DNA from: Druceiella hillmani
Taxonomy: Eukaryota > Arthropoda > Insecta > Lepidoptera > Hepialidae
Length of the DNA stretch: 64,000 nucleotides
NCBI GenBank assembly: GCA_039881145.1
Contig: JAYKKI010000038.1
Coordinates: 706,001-770,000, forward strand
Direction: 5' to 3'
Part shown: positions 1-11,789 of the stretch, piece after piece
Position numbering within the stretch: position 1 is the stretch's first letter
Layout: every line of letters begins with the position of its first letter
Position numbers and translations under genes: made by a program
The notes under the pieces: generated by a model
Seen by the model: only the letters and a program-made list of their open reading frames with translations
Database searches by the model: none
What the model was told of the DNA's origin: nothing

Positions 1-754
1 CAGAAAACATAAAGTAAATGTAACAAACCATGATACAAAATCTCAACACAAAAAAACATCAGTTTTTCAATATGTTAAGTTACACTCAGCCCCCCAATCA
101 GAAGACTGAAAAAAACTAACAACGTTTTCAAAAACGGCCTCATCCTAAAATTTCATATTAACAAACCACATAATAATTATCAACGAATATGCAAACTCAT
201 TCACTTTATTAACATTATTCTGCTCATAGGTTTTTAAATAAACACATAATATGACTTTCATAAGGTGATGTAGAATATTTTCCCTGTTAAACATAATACT
301 GCTTTTAGCTATTTTATTGTTAACCTCATATTCAAAAATGTTTAACAAAACTTTGAATATTATATGGACGTCATTGTACATTATTATTTTATACCTTCAA
401 ATAATTTTTTATCACACTACTCAGCACTGAAGAATTATTTCATAAACTGCGTAGTGTAAGTAGCAGTTCAGAAAATATTATGAAATTAACGTTAGGGGTG
501 CAATGTAGACAATAACCATGTAGTGAAATTTATTATTTTTCACACAAGGTCCCCTCTAAGTCTTTAATGATATTTATTATGATATAAATTACAAAAACAT
601 GTTATTGTTAGTAAAGAATTCGCATTCCATGAATAGAACTAAAGTTTTTACCGATATTACAAGTACTGTAAGTTTACCATACAAAGAAACTGTATATATA
701 TTATTACTGGGTTATTTCAAAAAGGCTCTAGGAAATATTGTTCCCACGTTTGTG

Positions 755-755
<1 letters not shown>

Positions 756-813
<58 letters not shown>
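756..813. repeat. (TA)n microsatellite
   Basis: Uninterrupted alternating T and A for nearly 60 bases. It is self-complementary and the translated IYIYIY frame over it is meaningless. Confidence 0.97.
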
Positions 814-818
<5 letters not shown>

Positions 819-941
819 AAGAAGAGGAAAATCCTTGTAGGAAGGAAAAGTTTTTGTAAAATGCACTTTTCGTTATTACTATTTAAAAGTATAAACAATA
901 ATTAAACCTAAACATGAATAAGAACATCACCCTGATTTATT

Positions 942-1001
942 CTATTTTCGTTAAGTTTTTGTGAGCCTACTTACCCTATTTTCGTTAAGTTTTTGTGAGC
1001 C
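942..1001. repeat. 26-bp direct repeat, two copies
   Basis: The 26-base unit starting ctattttcgttaag and ending gtgagcc occurs at 942-967 and again at 976-1001, identical by eye, with an 8-base spacer. It looks like a small recent local duplication. Confidence 0.9.
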
Positions 1002-1749
1002 ATTTAGTATCTCTCCGCAAAGTATAATGTTTAAGAAATTACTTTCCATTAGTTTGCTTGTGTTTATGTTTCGATTTTTCCCTCAAAGGCAAAATTTTCA
1101 GCGAGAAAATGAAGGGTTTGAAGGATATTGCCAGAGTAACTTGGAAATTTTGGGAGATTTCTATTGTTCCATAATGCATGAATATTCTTCAGGTTATAAG
1201 AGGAAAACTGATTACAAAATATTTTGTGACAAATTTATTATTCGTTTTCGAACTCTGTTACAAATCCAGCTTTTATTTACTATTTATTGTTCAAATATAT
1301 GATTTTACTTAATATTTAAAGTTTGTGTAGCACTCAATTAGAGACAAAAAAATTATTTCGCGCTTTTAATATTTTAGGTGTTCTTCCCGCAGAATTAAAA
1401 AAATGGAACCATCATAGGATCACTTGGTTATCCAGGCATCCGCCTATCTGTCTATGTGTCAAAGCCCTTTTGATCAGAATAGTTTGAGATAACAATTTGA
1501 AGCTAATATCCTACACTGAAATATACAGCGTTATATTGCGGTAAACATTTCAGGTTTTTTTATTCACGAAATAAAAAACCTATATCTTTATGTAGTTTTT
1601 ATTTATGTAGTTTTTATTTATAAAATTGTCTTAACCACTATAAGATATTTTGATCGAACTATAATCTGGGAATTTGGTATCATGGGATATTTTACAGCAC
1701 ACAAGTAAAGGAAATAATCCAAAAATCGGTGAACTGGGATTGTAGGTTG

Positions 1750-1885
1750 AATTATAAATTTTTATAGTTAGTTTGTCTTTACGCCTGTGAAATACATAGT
1801 AGGCAATATGTTCACATTAATATTTATTAATAATTTAATTAGAAACACTAAACTTAAATGTTTATAAGTGCCTAAACGTGAACGA
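1750..1885 (+). repeat. Dispersed repeat family E, fragment
   Basis: Contains the family hallmark tttacgcctgtgaaa, followed by a gcaatatg-ttcac block and tttattaataatttaattag-aaacacta. Similar blocks occur at about 10,430-10,545, 10,855-11,000, 32,640-32,700 and 33,100-33,200. No coding frame is visible, so it is probably a piece of a non-autonomous element. Confidence 0.65.
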
Positions 1886-2888
1886 AATCTTTATAATGCG
1901 ATATTTATTCGTGCTTGACAGACCCTTTTTTGGGGGTCTCTGTAGCGTAAAAACGATGTGAAAGAAAATTTGTAAATCCGTTTCAAACTTAGTTTACAAT
2001 TTTTATTTTCATAGGTTTTATAACAAATCTATTTCATTTGTAGCTCAGTGGTATTGAATTTAATTCGCCATATTATTTTCATCGCATTGTCTTTCATGCA
2101 TTCCGTTTACTTTAATCTATGTCTATAAAATATTTATTATAAAAACTTTGCATACTCACTTTTATTTTTCTGAACTACAAGTAGTGCATATTACCAATAT
2201 GCACATGTAATAAAATATCTTATTAAACGCATAGGGATCAAACCAGAACATGAAAGGGAATCGGCAATAGGTGTAGGTGGTACGTGCCCAGAAATAATAT
2301 CTAATTAAGCAAGTTTTCAACATACCACCAAAAATTCTTTGAACTGTAATATTAATTTTATGTGCAATTTTTATAAAGAAATTCTTGTAACTACTTTGAA
2401 GATATTCGAAGATACAAGATGTAAAATTGAGTTTTAAATATTTAGTGCTACTTTTGAATATTAACATTAGTTTAGTTATTCTCACATTTTTCACTAGTTT
2501 TCAGGTTCAGGAATAAAGAGAGGGAAATGTATTCTTTCTGCAGATAAATGAGAGTTATCTGTAATTTTATGGTGATGTTGGTAGACTGAAGATAATCTAA
2601 AAGTAACTGTAGGCTAGAGTAAATGAACCGTTTTAAAATTTGAGACTAATCGTAATGTGGACTGTTTTGCTTTCTAGCTGAGAACAAATTTTCGACGTTT
2701 GGAACTCGCCCCTCTCATATAAAATTATTTGCTTGAATGTGATACTAAATATTACTTTCGTTGTGATGTTAAGTAATAATTTTGTTTCAATTTTCATTCT
2801 GAATTATATTTTAAGGTAATTCGTTGCATTTCCACATGCTCTTATTCGATATTTTAAGACGTTAATACATTAAACTTAAGTTATATGA

Positions 2889-2926
<38 letters not shown>
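2889..2926. repeat. (TA)n microsatellite
   Basis: Perfect alternating A/T run of about 38 bases. Confidence 0.95.
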
Positions 2927-2930
<4 letters not shown>

Positions 2931-3190
2931 AATGATCTAAGGAAATTACTCCAAATCGTTTAAATTTACATTTCCACCGCTATTAATGTTTGCATTTTAA
3001 ATTTCGAGAATGTATGCGAAAAGATTCAAGACATTATACTTTGATTAAAACATGCGAAAGAGGTACATGTGAATCCACATTGTACATTTAAACTTGCAAT
3101 CAGTTAATTTAAAATCGTTCATAGTAACAGTATGTAAAGATAAGAATAAAGTTAACGGAATTTTTTAAAAGTTTGATTACATACAAACGT

Positions 3191-3216
3191 ATAATATATA
3201 TATATATATATATATA
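3191..3216. repeat. (TA)n microsatellite
   Basis: Perfect alternating A/T run of about 26 bases. Confidence 0.93.
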
Positions 3217-5841
3217 AAGCATGCTCCAGGATAGGGAACATATGGAAAAAATTAATTACCTTTGAATCAATGGATTTATGAAGAAATTAAATGTGAGAAA
3301 TACCAATATGAGATAAATGTATATGAGCAGCTATACATACGTCGAATTGCTTATATTAATAGTATAAACAAAATATAAAACATTTTTCTTATATTTGTGA
3401 CATAAACAAAATATGTGATATATTTTGTTAAATTTTTAGCATTTCGTACCAAAATTAGAGACCCACAAAGTCAATTTCACTTTTTATAGACATTTTCCTT
3501 GGCTCTCTTTTACATACATTTTTCTCAAACACCAGTTTGCAAAAATGTTGAAAATTGATTCAATGTCGCGAAAAGAGCTGACTCAATTAATTACATAAAA
3601 AGATTTATTATTCTTTATCTTCTTCGGTTTTGAGGAGAAAGTCCCTCTTGCTGACAAAATAAAAATTGTTTTCAAGGTCATCATGCCGGATATCTTGGTT
3701 AAATCTTATTTACAAGCAAATAATTAATGACAATGAAAATATATTTAAAATACATTCGTTTACTTAAAATGCAAAAGAGACGTCAAGTCAATGAAATGAT
3801 TACACGTTCGTCACGAACGGTGTAGACCCAAAGTTTGCCTCATTGCACCTGATTTTGTAGGACTATAATAGTCCTAGAAAGATTATATGAATACGGTTAT
3901 CTACAAATAAATCCAATTACATTTATTGAAATAAAATTTAAGTTACTAATAACCTTTCAGGCTAATTTCTGGATTAATGCAAATTACAGATATGTCGCAT
4001 ACGCTGATTAGTGGTTTCCACTAAGCTCACAGTGTTGAATGTGGTTTGCTAATTTTTTTTTAACGGATGCAGTTGTTTATTACGTTTACTGTGAGTTATT
4101 TATTATTTGAAATATTTATTTAGTAAATTAAAAATATTTTAAAAGTTCCGTCTGCAAATTACTCTATATACATGAGCGCAATTTTATAATTTAACCATCA
4201 AAGTGAACTTCTCGCGGAAGAACATCCAAACCCAAATAGCTGTTAAGTAGGATAAAAAAATTCAAAGTCAAATCAAACTACAAACACCGGCCAAATAAGA
4301 ATACGATATCGGAAAGAAATGGAATTTTACAGGTGATATATTTGGTACAACAGTAAGTCAGTTAAGTCATAATATTAATTCAAAATTTATCAGCAATATC
4401 ATACCGAAAAATGGGACTTAATAAATATCGGGGATGAAAAGTGACTTGTTATGAAATAATAGACTAATAATCTCCTGGAATTTAAAATTATTGCGAGTGA
4501 AGATTATGACGATCATTTTATACACAAGCATACACATGTCCATAATATATGGGGCAAAAACAACATGTTAAATGCCTAAAATAAATGTGACCGCCTAGTG
4601 CCAATAATTAAACTGTTTACCAGATTATGCAAGATTGGTTTGAACGAAAAAAGATATCCCAAACAATCATTTCGACTGTCTGTAATAGACGTGACCTGAC
4701 CTTTTTGGCCTTAAATAAAACCATAAACGGCTACAAAATTTCCAGGATCACCTCACTGAATATTGTATTTTGATATCACTGATATTAAAATGGGCACTCA
4801 TAAAATGGCTACTTCAATAGGAGAATATTCAATTAGAATTTCACGAAGCGCTAAGTCTTGAAAGAAGATTTTTTTTTGTAATTATCCTACCATATATAAA
4901 AGTGGGCTAACAGAAACATTATAAAATACGATTTTTGCAACGATAATTATATATAATCGCACACTTTGATGCGGAATACCCAGTCATCGGGCGAGGGTAA
5001 TTCGCTTACGATCAATATGTTTTATTATACGCTTCCTCTAAAATGTGATGAAATAGGAAAATAGTCCAATATTATTGTATAAGAAAAATTCATAATAGTT
5101 AATCGACATCTAATAAACAATGAACCACTTAGCAACTTGGAGACAGTCAAAAGCAGACCGCATTTTGGAGACCGTCGAAGTGTAGAAAAAATGACAATGA
5201 GGCTGTAGATCATTACTCGCAATAAGTAAATCAACGTAATCGCGCAGAGAAAAAGCACTCTGTTACATTTATGCGTTAAAGCATATAAATATTTTAAGTA
5301 TTTAAATTTGAACGTGTCTCAGTAAGGGCACGGAACGGCATAAAATAGCCAATTTCAATAATTAAGGATCAATGACATAATTGTAACATATAAACATTTT
5401 ATGAAATATTTGGTAAATTTCAATCAAAACTAATGTGTATAACAAACGATTTAAATCTAGCACAAAAACGGAATGAAAGAAATAAAGACTAAAACCATAT
5501 CTTTTAACCTAGATTCAATCATTAAATATTTAATGGTATATAATTACAGTATAAAAATACCTATGCAACAATATGAATAAAAAATTAAAAATAATCTTTA
5601 AATATGAAAATTTTGGTCAAGAACCAAAGTATGTCTATGATGGCAGAAAAATTAATTTCCATGTAGAAAACAGCATAGGGTGCTGTCGACTTATATTTTC
5701 ATAGTGACTGATATCAAGCATCTTACTTGTTTTTTTTTTTTTAAACTTTAATTTAATGCTTATTTTTTAGTCTTAAAACAAAATTTAAGTGAGACATAAC
5801 GAGGAAAGAATTGTCTTAATATGTTACGTGCGATAATATAA

Positions 5842-6075
5842 TTAAAATTTATTATGTTCACGTAAACTAGCCATTTCATCTAATGCATCACCATTACATG
5901 AAACTCTTCCTGTTAGCTTCGAACAAATCTCTTTTTGAACGAAGCTCTTCTATTTGGTGACCATCCAATGACTTTAACCGACTGATATCTACATAAACCT
6001 CTCCTGCAGTAAAGAAACACGATCCTAAATAGATAACTGCATAATCTACAATGCAACCTTGCAATTTGTGCACGG
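5842..6075 (-). pseudogene. Helitron PIF1-like helicase, C-terminal relic
   Basis: Read on the minus strand, this encodes the end of a Rep/helicase protein of Helitron rolling-circle transposons. In order it shows TVHKLQGCIVDYAVIYLGS (helicase motif V region, usually T-[IV]-H-K-x-Q-G), then GEVYVDISRLKSLDG (usually GQAYVALSRV, motif VI) and HQIEEL. After a one-base frameshift near 5,913-5,920 it continues SKLTGRVSCNGDALDEM and stops at TAA (5,842-5,844). The tail SKLTG-x-x-C-N-x-D-A-L is what the family normally has. The catalytic arginine context of motif VI is altered (ALSR to DISR). Everything upstream (Rep domain, helicase motifs I-IV) is missing. I could not find a convincing 3-prime hairpin plus CTRR end below 5,842. 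The frame open over 5,913-6,131 on this strand is a different, spurious frame. Confidence 0.85.
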
Positions 6076-6198
6076 TAGATGCTCAAGTCAGGATTAACAT
6101 CACAACAATATATACAGGCAACAGACACCATTCAATAGTACCATAGCTGTATTTTGCTGAAAATTGCATCCCTATGGGAATGTCTATATCATATAATT

Positions 6199-6258
6199 GA
6201 TCACGTCATATATACGTCACGGATACACTTGATCACGTCATATATCGTCACGGATACT
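6199..6258. repeat. Imperfect tandem duplication, 32-bp unit
   Basis: The segment gatcacgtcatatat-cgtcacggatac appears at 6,199-6,226 and again from 6,231, differing by a two-base indel. It lies between the Helitron relic and the transposase-like relic and could belong to the end of either. Confidence 0.85.
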
Positions 6259-6633
6259 ATTTTTCCGGATACCTCATACAGGAATATCTATACAAGCAAC
6301 CACGCGATTCTACCAGCGTAAGAAAAATTCAACGAATTCTATACTGATAAAGTTTTCCGCTTCATAAAGTTTTTAAGAATTACATAAAATTTGCACTTAT
6401 TGTGATGTTGGCTATGGTTTACTTATACAACTTTGATGACGTAAACAGTACTTAGTTTACTCACTTCGTCGGTACCTTAGTGCTCTCTGTAGATACTCAC
6501 AATTTAGTTAATATAAACAATCCATTGCTCTTTTATACACTTATCCAGTGACGCCATCGTTGCAATTCAAAGTGATTGTGTTTGATTTTAAATGTGATTA
6601 CTTTAGTGTTATTCCCGTATTTGTATTTCTAAA

Positions 6634-8835
6634 ATGGCATCGAATATTATAAAGACGCGAAAAAGGACTGAAATATGGTTAATTGGACAATCTCATTCCG
6701 AACTGGTGCAAACAAAAGTACCGTCAGTGAAAGAAGTGAACTGTTTATTTTTTCATTATAAAAACGTAATGAACAACTCAAATAGAGAATCAGTGTCATT
6801 AACAGCAAGTGATGTGATGGCACTGTGGCAAAAAGCAACTATTCCTTCCAAAGAAAAACAACATGTTATCACAAAAATACTTAAATATTTCAAAGAATGG
6901 CAGAATTAAAAAAAATGAAGTAAAACGCTCAGCAGCAACAAAAGAAAACAAATGGCAATCAAATTTAAATGTTTTGTTTGATATTGCTCACTCAAATGCC
7001 CTTAATATGATAACTATTGATGAAGATAAGCAATTTCTTTTAAAACAAAGAGAAATGAGTCGTCCAGGAAAAAATTGTAATATCGATAGAAGCCATCCGA
7101 AAAAACTTTAAAAACTTTTACAAAAAGAAGCTAAGTTGCAAAGGATGATAGAAAAGGAAATAGAAGCAATGAATAAATTAACTGAGAAATGTGATTAACT
7201 ATCTTCTTCAGCTTCTTCTGCAGGGAATGAGAGTGATAGCGATATAAGTCAAAGTTATCCTATATATCCTTAGCCAGGGCCCTCTTCAAGCTATGGTTTT
7301 ATACACCACAGAAACGAGGCCAAAAAATAATTTTAGATTCAAATTTAGCTACTACTCTTGACGTAGCTAAGTTCACTAACCGAAAAGCAACTGTTGTTTT
7401 GGCTTCTACACTCAAACGTCTGGGCTGTGACGTATCAAAATATAACGTTAGCTATTCTTCGATACGTCGCTAAAGAATGGATATTAGAAAACAGATTGCT
7501 GAGTCTATTAAAGCTGATTTCCAACCACTAAATACACTTACTGTCCACTGGGATGGAAAGATGCTGGAGGACATAACCAGACATGAAATGATAGATCGTC
7601 TACCAATATTGGTATCTGGAAAAGGAGTCGACCAGCTCTTGTCTGTTCCCAAACTTCCAGATGGAAAGGGAGAAACAATGACTTCTGCTATTTTCGAGAC
7701 TATTTTATCATGGAATTTATATGATAAAATATAATGTGTGTGTTTTGATACAACAGCATCTATTACAGGGCGAATAAACGGAGCACGTGTTCTTCTAGAA
7801 CAGAAAATGCAAAAGGAAATTAATTGGTTTGCATGGCGGCTTCACATACTAGAAATTTTACTCAAAAGTGTTGTAACAGCTGTAGGGCCTTTCAGTGGCC
7901 CTGAAATTATGATTTTTAAAAGATTTAAAAGATACTGGTCAAAAATAAACCAAAAAGGCTTCAAAACCGCAACGTCCGAACCATCTACATGGAATTACGT
8001 TCAAATTGTCGCGAAAGATATCATCGCTTTTACTAAGAATCAAATGTAACAATTTCAGCCTCGTGACGATTACAAAGAGCTCCTTCATTTGATAATTATC
8101 GTTTTGGGAGGGATTCCTGAAAGCAGTATCTTATTCAAAGCCCCTGCTGGAATGCACCATGCGCGATTGATGACAAAAGCCATATACGCACTGAAAATGT
8201 TTTTTGTTTAAGCATCAGTTTAAAATATCAATTAAGTAAGCTAAGGGCGTTACAAATATTTGTATATTTGTTGTAGTTGTTTACGCAAAATACTGATTTA
8301 CAGCGCCAGTGGCTCATATGGCTTCAGTGAATGAAAATATTTGGTTGATTTCGAAAAATATATCATAGTTGTAGCCAAAAAAATGTTGGGGCATCTTTAG
8401 TATCATTCCGAAGAGGTAATTGCTTTAGCTTTTTTTGACAAACGAGTTTTTATCGATAGGAAACGTAATATGATCTAAAGACTGAAGGAGCGGAAAACAA
8501 TCTGAAAAAGGCATCTTTGGAATCTAATGCAATCGTAAACAGAAACATCGAAGATTTCATATCAACAAATACTATGATTTTTTTCAAAATCACTGGAATT
8601 TCTTGCAAGTTCATTCAAAAGTTCCTGAGCTATGGGAAGAGGAAGAAAGCTTCAAATCGGCTAAAGAAATTCTAAAATATATAAGAGTCGTTAAAGATAT
8701 AGCTGAGAGGGGTGTTGCATTGATGGAAGAGTACAATAAATTACATACTAATGAGGAAGAGCAGAAGCAATACTTAATGTTGTTAGTTAAGAATTATAGG
8801 CAGAAAAACTCAAATTGTAATAAGTTTTTTTCTTA
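6634..8835 (+). pseudogene. Decayed transposase-like gene of an unnamed arthropod/cnidarian family
   Basis: Pieces in the right order and strand form one broken protein. The start (ATG in context aaaATGGC at 6,634) gives EIWLIGQSHSELV and KATIPSKEKQHVITKILKYF. After a frameshift come LFDIAHSNALNMITIDED and QFLLKQREMSR. From 7,477 follow LTVHWDGKMLEDIT, DRLPILVSGKGVDQLL, CFDTTASITGRINGARVLLE and GPFSGPEIMIFKRF. Near 8,140-8,215 is GMHHARLMTKAIYALKMFF, and from 8,603 AERGVALMEEYN with EEQKQYL. I recognise this block order from a repeated, transposase-like family common in arthropod and cnidarian genomes. The CFDTTASxTG...RxH section resembles an RNase-H-type transposase core, but I cannot assign a superfamily. 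Breaks: stops at about 6,907, 7,109, 7,197, 7,273, 7,470, 7,732 and 8,047, plus several frameshifts. The usual RHH after the core reads RLH. No terminal inverted repeats were identified. Confidence 0.72.
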
Positions 8836-10007
8836 ATTTTTTTTTAATAATTTTTTTTTCTTTTTACTTAATAATTTAGGGGAACGATAGTTATTGTTAC
8901 TTAGTAAAATATTTTTCTTAAAATCTATGCGTAACACTAATCTCTGGTATTAATAAACTCTTAAAAATAAATGCTTTTTTTTCGAATTTCAAAAGTGGGT
9001 AGCGACCCTTAAATATAAATTTAAAAAAAAATAAAAATCCTGGTAAGTTTTCTTACAGATACGCAAGAATATGCAACTAACTTTACCTATTCTACCTTTT
9101 ACATTATCAATATTCAATTCTATAGCAGTTTCATGTAGTTTCTCGGGTACAAAACTTATACATAATGTCGATATATTTGCACCTTTGTGCAACTCACCGT
9201 TACAGAATATTGATAACCTGACTTACTGATAATTTTACACAATGAAAGTCTGAAAATACATATTCCAGTTAATTCATTAACTGTTTACCGAAAAGCAGCA
9301 TCAAGCAGTTTGAATCCATAGATGATTAGATACGGAATTAGTCCTGTAAGTACCTTAGAGATGGCCCGTAATATTACGAATTTTAGTAGTATTTGAGTAC
9401 CTTCTTCCACTCCGCTGTGTTTCAATATGAACAGAGGTTTTCGTAGGATTCTAGGCTACACTATAACAATCGTGTTAGTGTTGTTTATTCTTCCGCGTTT
9501 CCTAAGTGATTAGTTTATTTTAATAGAATGGTAAGTTTGTAAAGAGATCATATTATGAAGTATTAATTTTTAATCTTATATTAGGAAGGAATAGAAAGTT
9601 GCATATTGTATATATGTTACATATATTCCAAGCGTATGTTAGTTTAGACTGTAAAATTAAGAAAATAAAGAATCGAATAATTTTCATTGACTGGAATGCA
9701 ATTAGAAAGTGAATCGCCTTATTGCAAATATTTTGTTTGTGAAAACGCAAGAGACAAATATAGAAAAATCATATAAAGCGTGTAAATGTACCTGTACATA
9801 ATGGAAAATGATTATTAAAACGTAAATATATCTGAGTAAATACGAACTGTCAAAAATTGTTGATTGAATGAACATCTTGTTTGTAAAAACTCAAAAAAGA
9901 AGATAGAAGGAAATAGTTCATCAGTAATAAAATTGGTCATTTCAAGCTTAAGGGAAACAGAACGCTTCTGTAATTGAAATCAGGTGATTTTAATTCAAGT
10001 AGACTTC

Positions 10008-10102
10008 CGTGCGTGCATGCGTGCGTCCGTGCGTGCGTGCTTGCGTGCGTGTGTGCGTGCATGCGTGCGTGCGTGCGTGAGATCGCGCGCACGCACGCAC
10101 GC
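10008..10102. repeat. GCGT-rich alternating purine-pyrimidine tract
   Basis: About 95 bases of (GCGT)n/(GCAC)n with a few ATGC and CCGT variants. The right end switches orientation across gagatcgcgcgc, so gcgtgcgtgcgtgc is followed by its complement acgcacgcacgc. This makes a near-palindrome with Z-DNA and cruciform potential. Confidence 0.95.
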
Positions 10103-10115
10103 AAAATTAAGTACT

Positions 10116-10180
10116 CGAAAATATATTTTTTTTAATTTCATAAATATCGAAAATATTTTTTTTTAATTTCATAAATATCG
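10116..10180. repeat. Tandem duplication, about 32 bp x2
   Basis: The unit cgaaaatat-(a)t(t)n-aatttcataaatat is repeated head to tail at 10,116-10,147 and 10,148-10,178, differing mainly in T-run length. Confidence 0.9.
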
Positions 10181-10289
10181 TTGCAAATGGTTAGTTAGGT
10201 TGGTAGATTAGAAAGGTCTTAAAAATATTTAATCTGTAATTTTGGATGCTATGTCTTCAGAGATATACTGAATAATACACAAAAAATAG

Positions 10290-10545
10290 GTCCTTCCGTC
10301 CCCCTCCCCGTTTGTGAAATTATTCAAGCTAATTACTACATAATTGCTGTAATTTTCCCACAACCTTTTCGTGGGTTTTACCACGGAAAGGTTGTGGGAA
10401 AATTACAGCAATTATGTCAGATGTCATAATTTTTGAAATATATACTATGCTTTTACGCCCACGAAAGATACATATTAAGCAATATATTTACGTTTTCCCT
10501 TATTCACAGCTAATTTCCTCAAATAGCGGATGACGTAGAAACTTG
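10290..10545 (+). repeat. Dispersed repeat family E, copy carrying a foldback
   Basis: It starts at a C-rich segment (gtccccctccccg) followed by gaaattattcaagcta. It ends with the block actatgcttttacgccc-acgaaagatacat-attaagcaatatatttacg. The same order (C-run, gaaactactaagcc, aaggttg, tttacgcc, gcaatat) is seen at 10,700-11,000 and, in part, at 32,545-32,740 and 32,975-33,250. The foldback at 10,339-10,416 interrupts it. Confidence 0.65.
10339..10416. repeat. Foldback: 36-bp arms, 6-bp spacer
   Basis: Left arm 10,339-10,374 and right arm 10,381-10,416 are reverse complements with one mismatch (ttttcg against tttccg). The spacer is gtttta. The right arm, with aaggttgtgggaaaatt, resembles the normal sequence at this point in other family E copies, so the left arm appears to be the derived, inverted copy. 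Confidence 0.95.
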
Positions 10546-10699
10546 AAATTATCATAGTTATACATCTTGTTAATTATGCATCAAATAACTTTTTAAAAAT
10601 ATTTTTATAAGAATCAAGAAGAGGACAAAATGTTTTAAATTTTTGTTTACTTTCATATGTCATATTTTGTGAAATTATTTTAATATTCCAAAAGGAGTA

Positions 10700-11000
10700 A
10701 ATAGAGCACACCCCTTTTCCCTTATTTTTGAAACTACTAAGCCAATAATTATAAAAAAACAAGGTTGATGAAATCTGATTAAATGAATACAGGAAAACTA
10801 TGGAGATTATCCCCTAGGATCTTATTTATATAGAATTAGAAGACCTATCTTATAATTATTGAAATATGTACCATGTTTTTACCCTTGTAAAAGGTGTAGT
10901 ATGCAAATATGTTTATGCTGGAAAGAAATAATATTTGTAAATAGTTTATTAGAAACACTATGTTCTGTCGAATATTTATAAGTGTCTAAATATCTCTCTT
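10700..11000 (+). repeat. Dispersed repeat family E, fullest copy
   Basis: In order: cacccctttt, gaaactactaagccaataat, aaaaaacaaggttgatgaaa, gaaatatgtaccatg, ttttacccttgtaaaagg, gtagtatgcaaatatg, then ggaaagaaataatatttg, tttattagaaacacta and tataagtgtctaaa. Each block has a counterpart in at least one other copy in this window. No open frame; likely non-autonomous. Confidence 0.65.
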
Positions 11001-11708
11001 GACTCTGATAGGTTTTTTTAATTTTTTGTTTATGAATATTTATATTCTTTGTGAGATTAAAACAGTTTAGTTTGTTAAATTTAGTTAAAAATAAGTCAAT
11101 AAAAATAAATCGTTATAAAAAGATTAAGTGACATATTTTTGTATTAGGTATTGTTGTAAACAGTTTTAAAAATCTCACTGTGTTCTATTGTAAACGCAAA
11201 AATTTGGCTGAATGGGTATGATATTCTGAACGGATCAGTGCGACATTTTGAATATGATTAAATTATAACTGGTTTAATACATGAACCTCCTATGATATTC
11301 ACGTTGGGTTCGGTATATTAACAGATATTAACTCATACTTTATATCCTGAATTCACTAAACCGAGCGTTATTCCAATGGGATAGCACATAAAATATTCTC
11401 CTATTAGTAACACCATCACGATGTTTCTATTGAAAACAAACGGATTTGTTTAAAAATGGAGCAGAGATAAAATATAGCCTAGATTGACACATAGGTCATT
11501 GCTCTAGCCCACGTGAACGACGTCGCGGTCAAAAGCTAGTATATTAATAAAGTGAGCGCTGAAATGTCCCATTTTCCACACCCGTTAATCAGTTTCACAT
11601 GCGTCGACATTCGCTAAAGAGGACATGATAGTAGTTATGCTCCATTTTACTCAATGATTTTCTTTTTATTTCCGCGCAGTCTCTGCTTGCAGATACTGAT
11701 TGTATGTA

Positions 11709-11746
11709 TTAGATGTGTTTATAAAGATTTTAATAAACACATCTAA
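11709..11746. repeat. Hairpin: 14-bp perfect arms, 10-bp spacer
   Basis: ttagatgtgtttat (11,709-11,722) pairs perfectly with ataaacacatctaa (11,733-11,746). Confidence 0.9.
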
Positions 11747-11789
11747 TATTTTTTCTTTGCTTACTTTTATTTGTGTTTTGTTCTTAGTT

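Larger units (their letters stand above)
1..5841. other. AT-rich non-coding stretch
   Basis: I see no gene here. All open frames are short and of low complexity. It holds three (TA)n arrays, a 26-bp direct repeat (942-967 and 976-1001), fragments of two dispersed repeat families (about 1,385-1,515 and 1,750-1,885), and small perfect hairpins at 3,805-3,819 (cgttcg/cgaacg) and 3,858-3,876 (taggacta/tagtccta). Short GC-richer patches near 4,960-5,020 and 5,100-5,180 gave no recognisable protein on either strand. Confidence 0.7.

Noticed and set aside
6647..6838. Minus-strand frame over the start of the 6.6-kb relic
   Set aside because: Antisense to the better supported plus-strand transposase-like frame; no motif.
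9984..10166. Open frame with RACVRACV repeats
   Set aside because: Translation of the GCGT microsatellite. The MCVCVCVRAC frame at 63,109-63,387 is rejected for the same reason.
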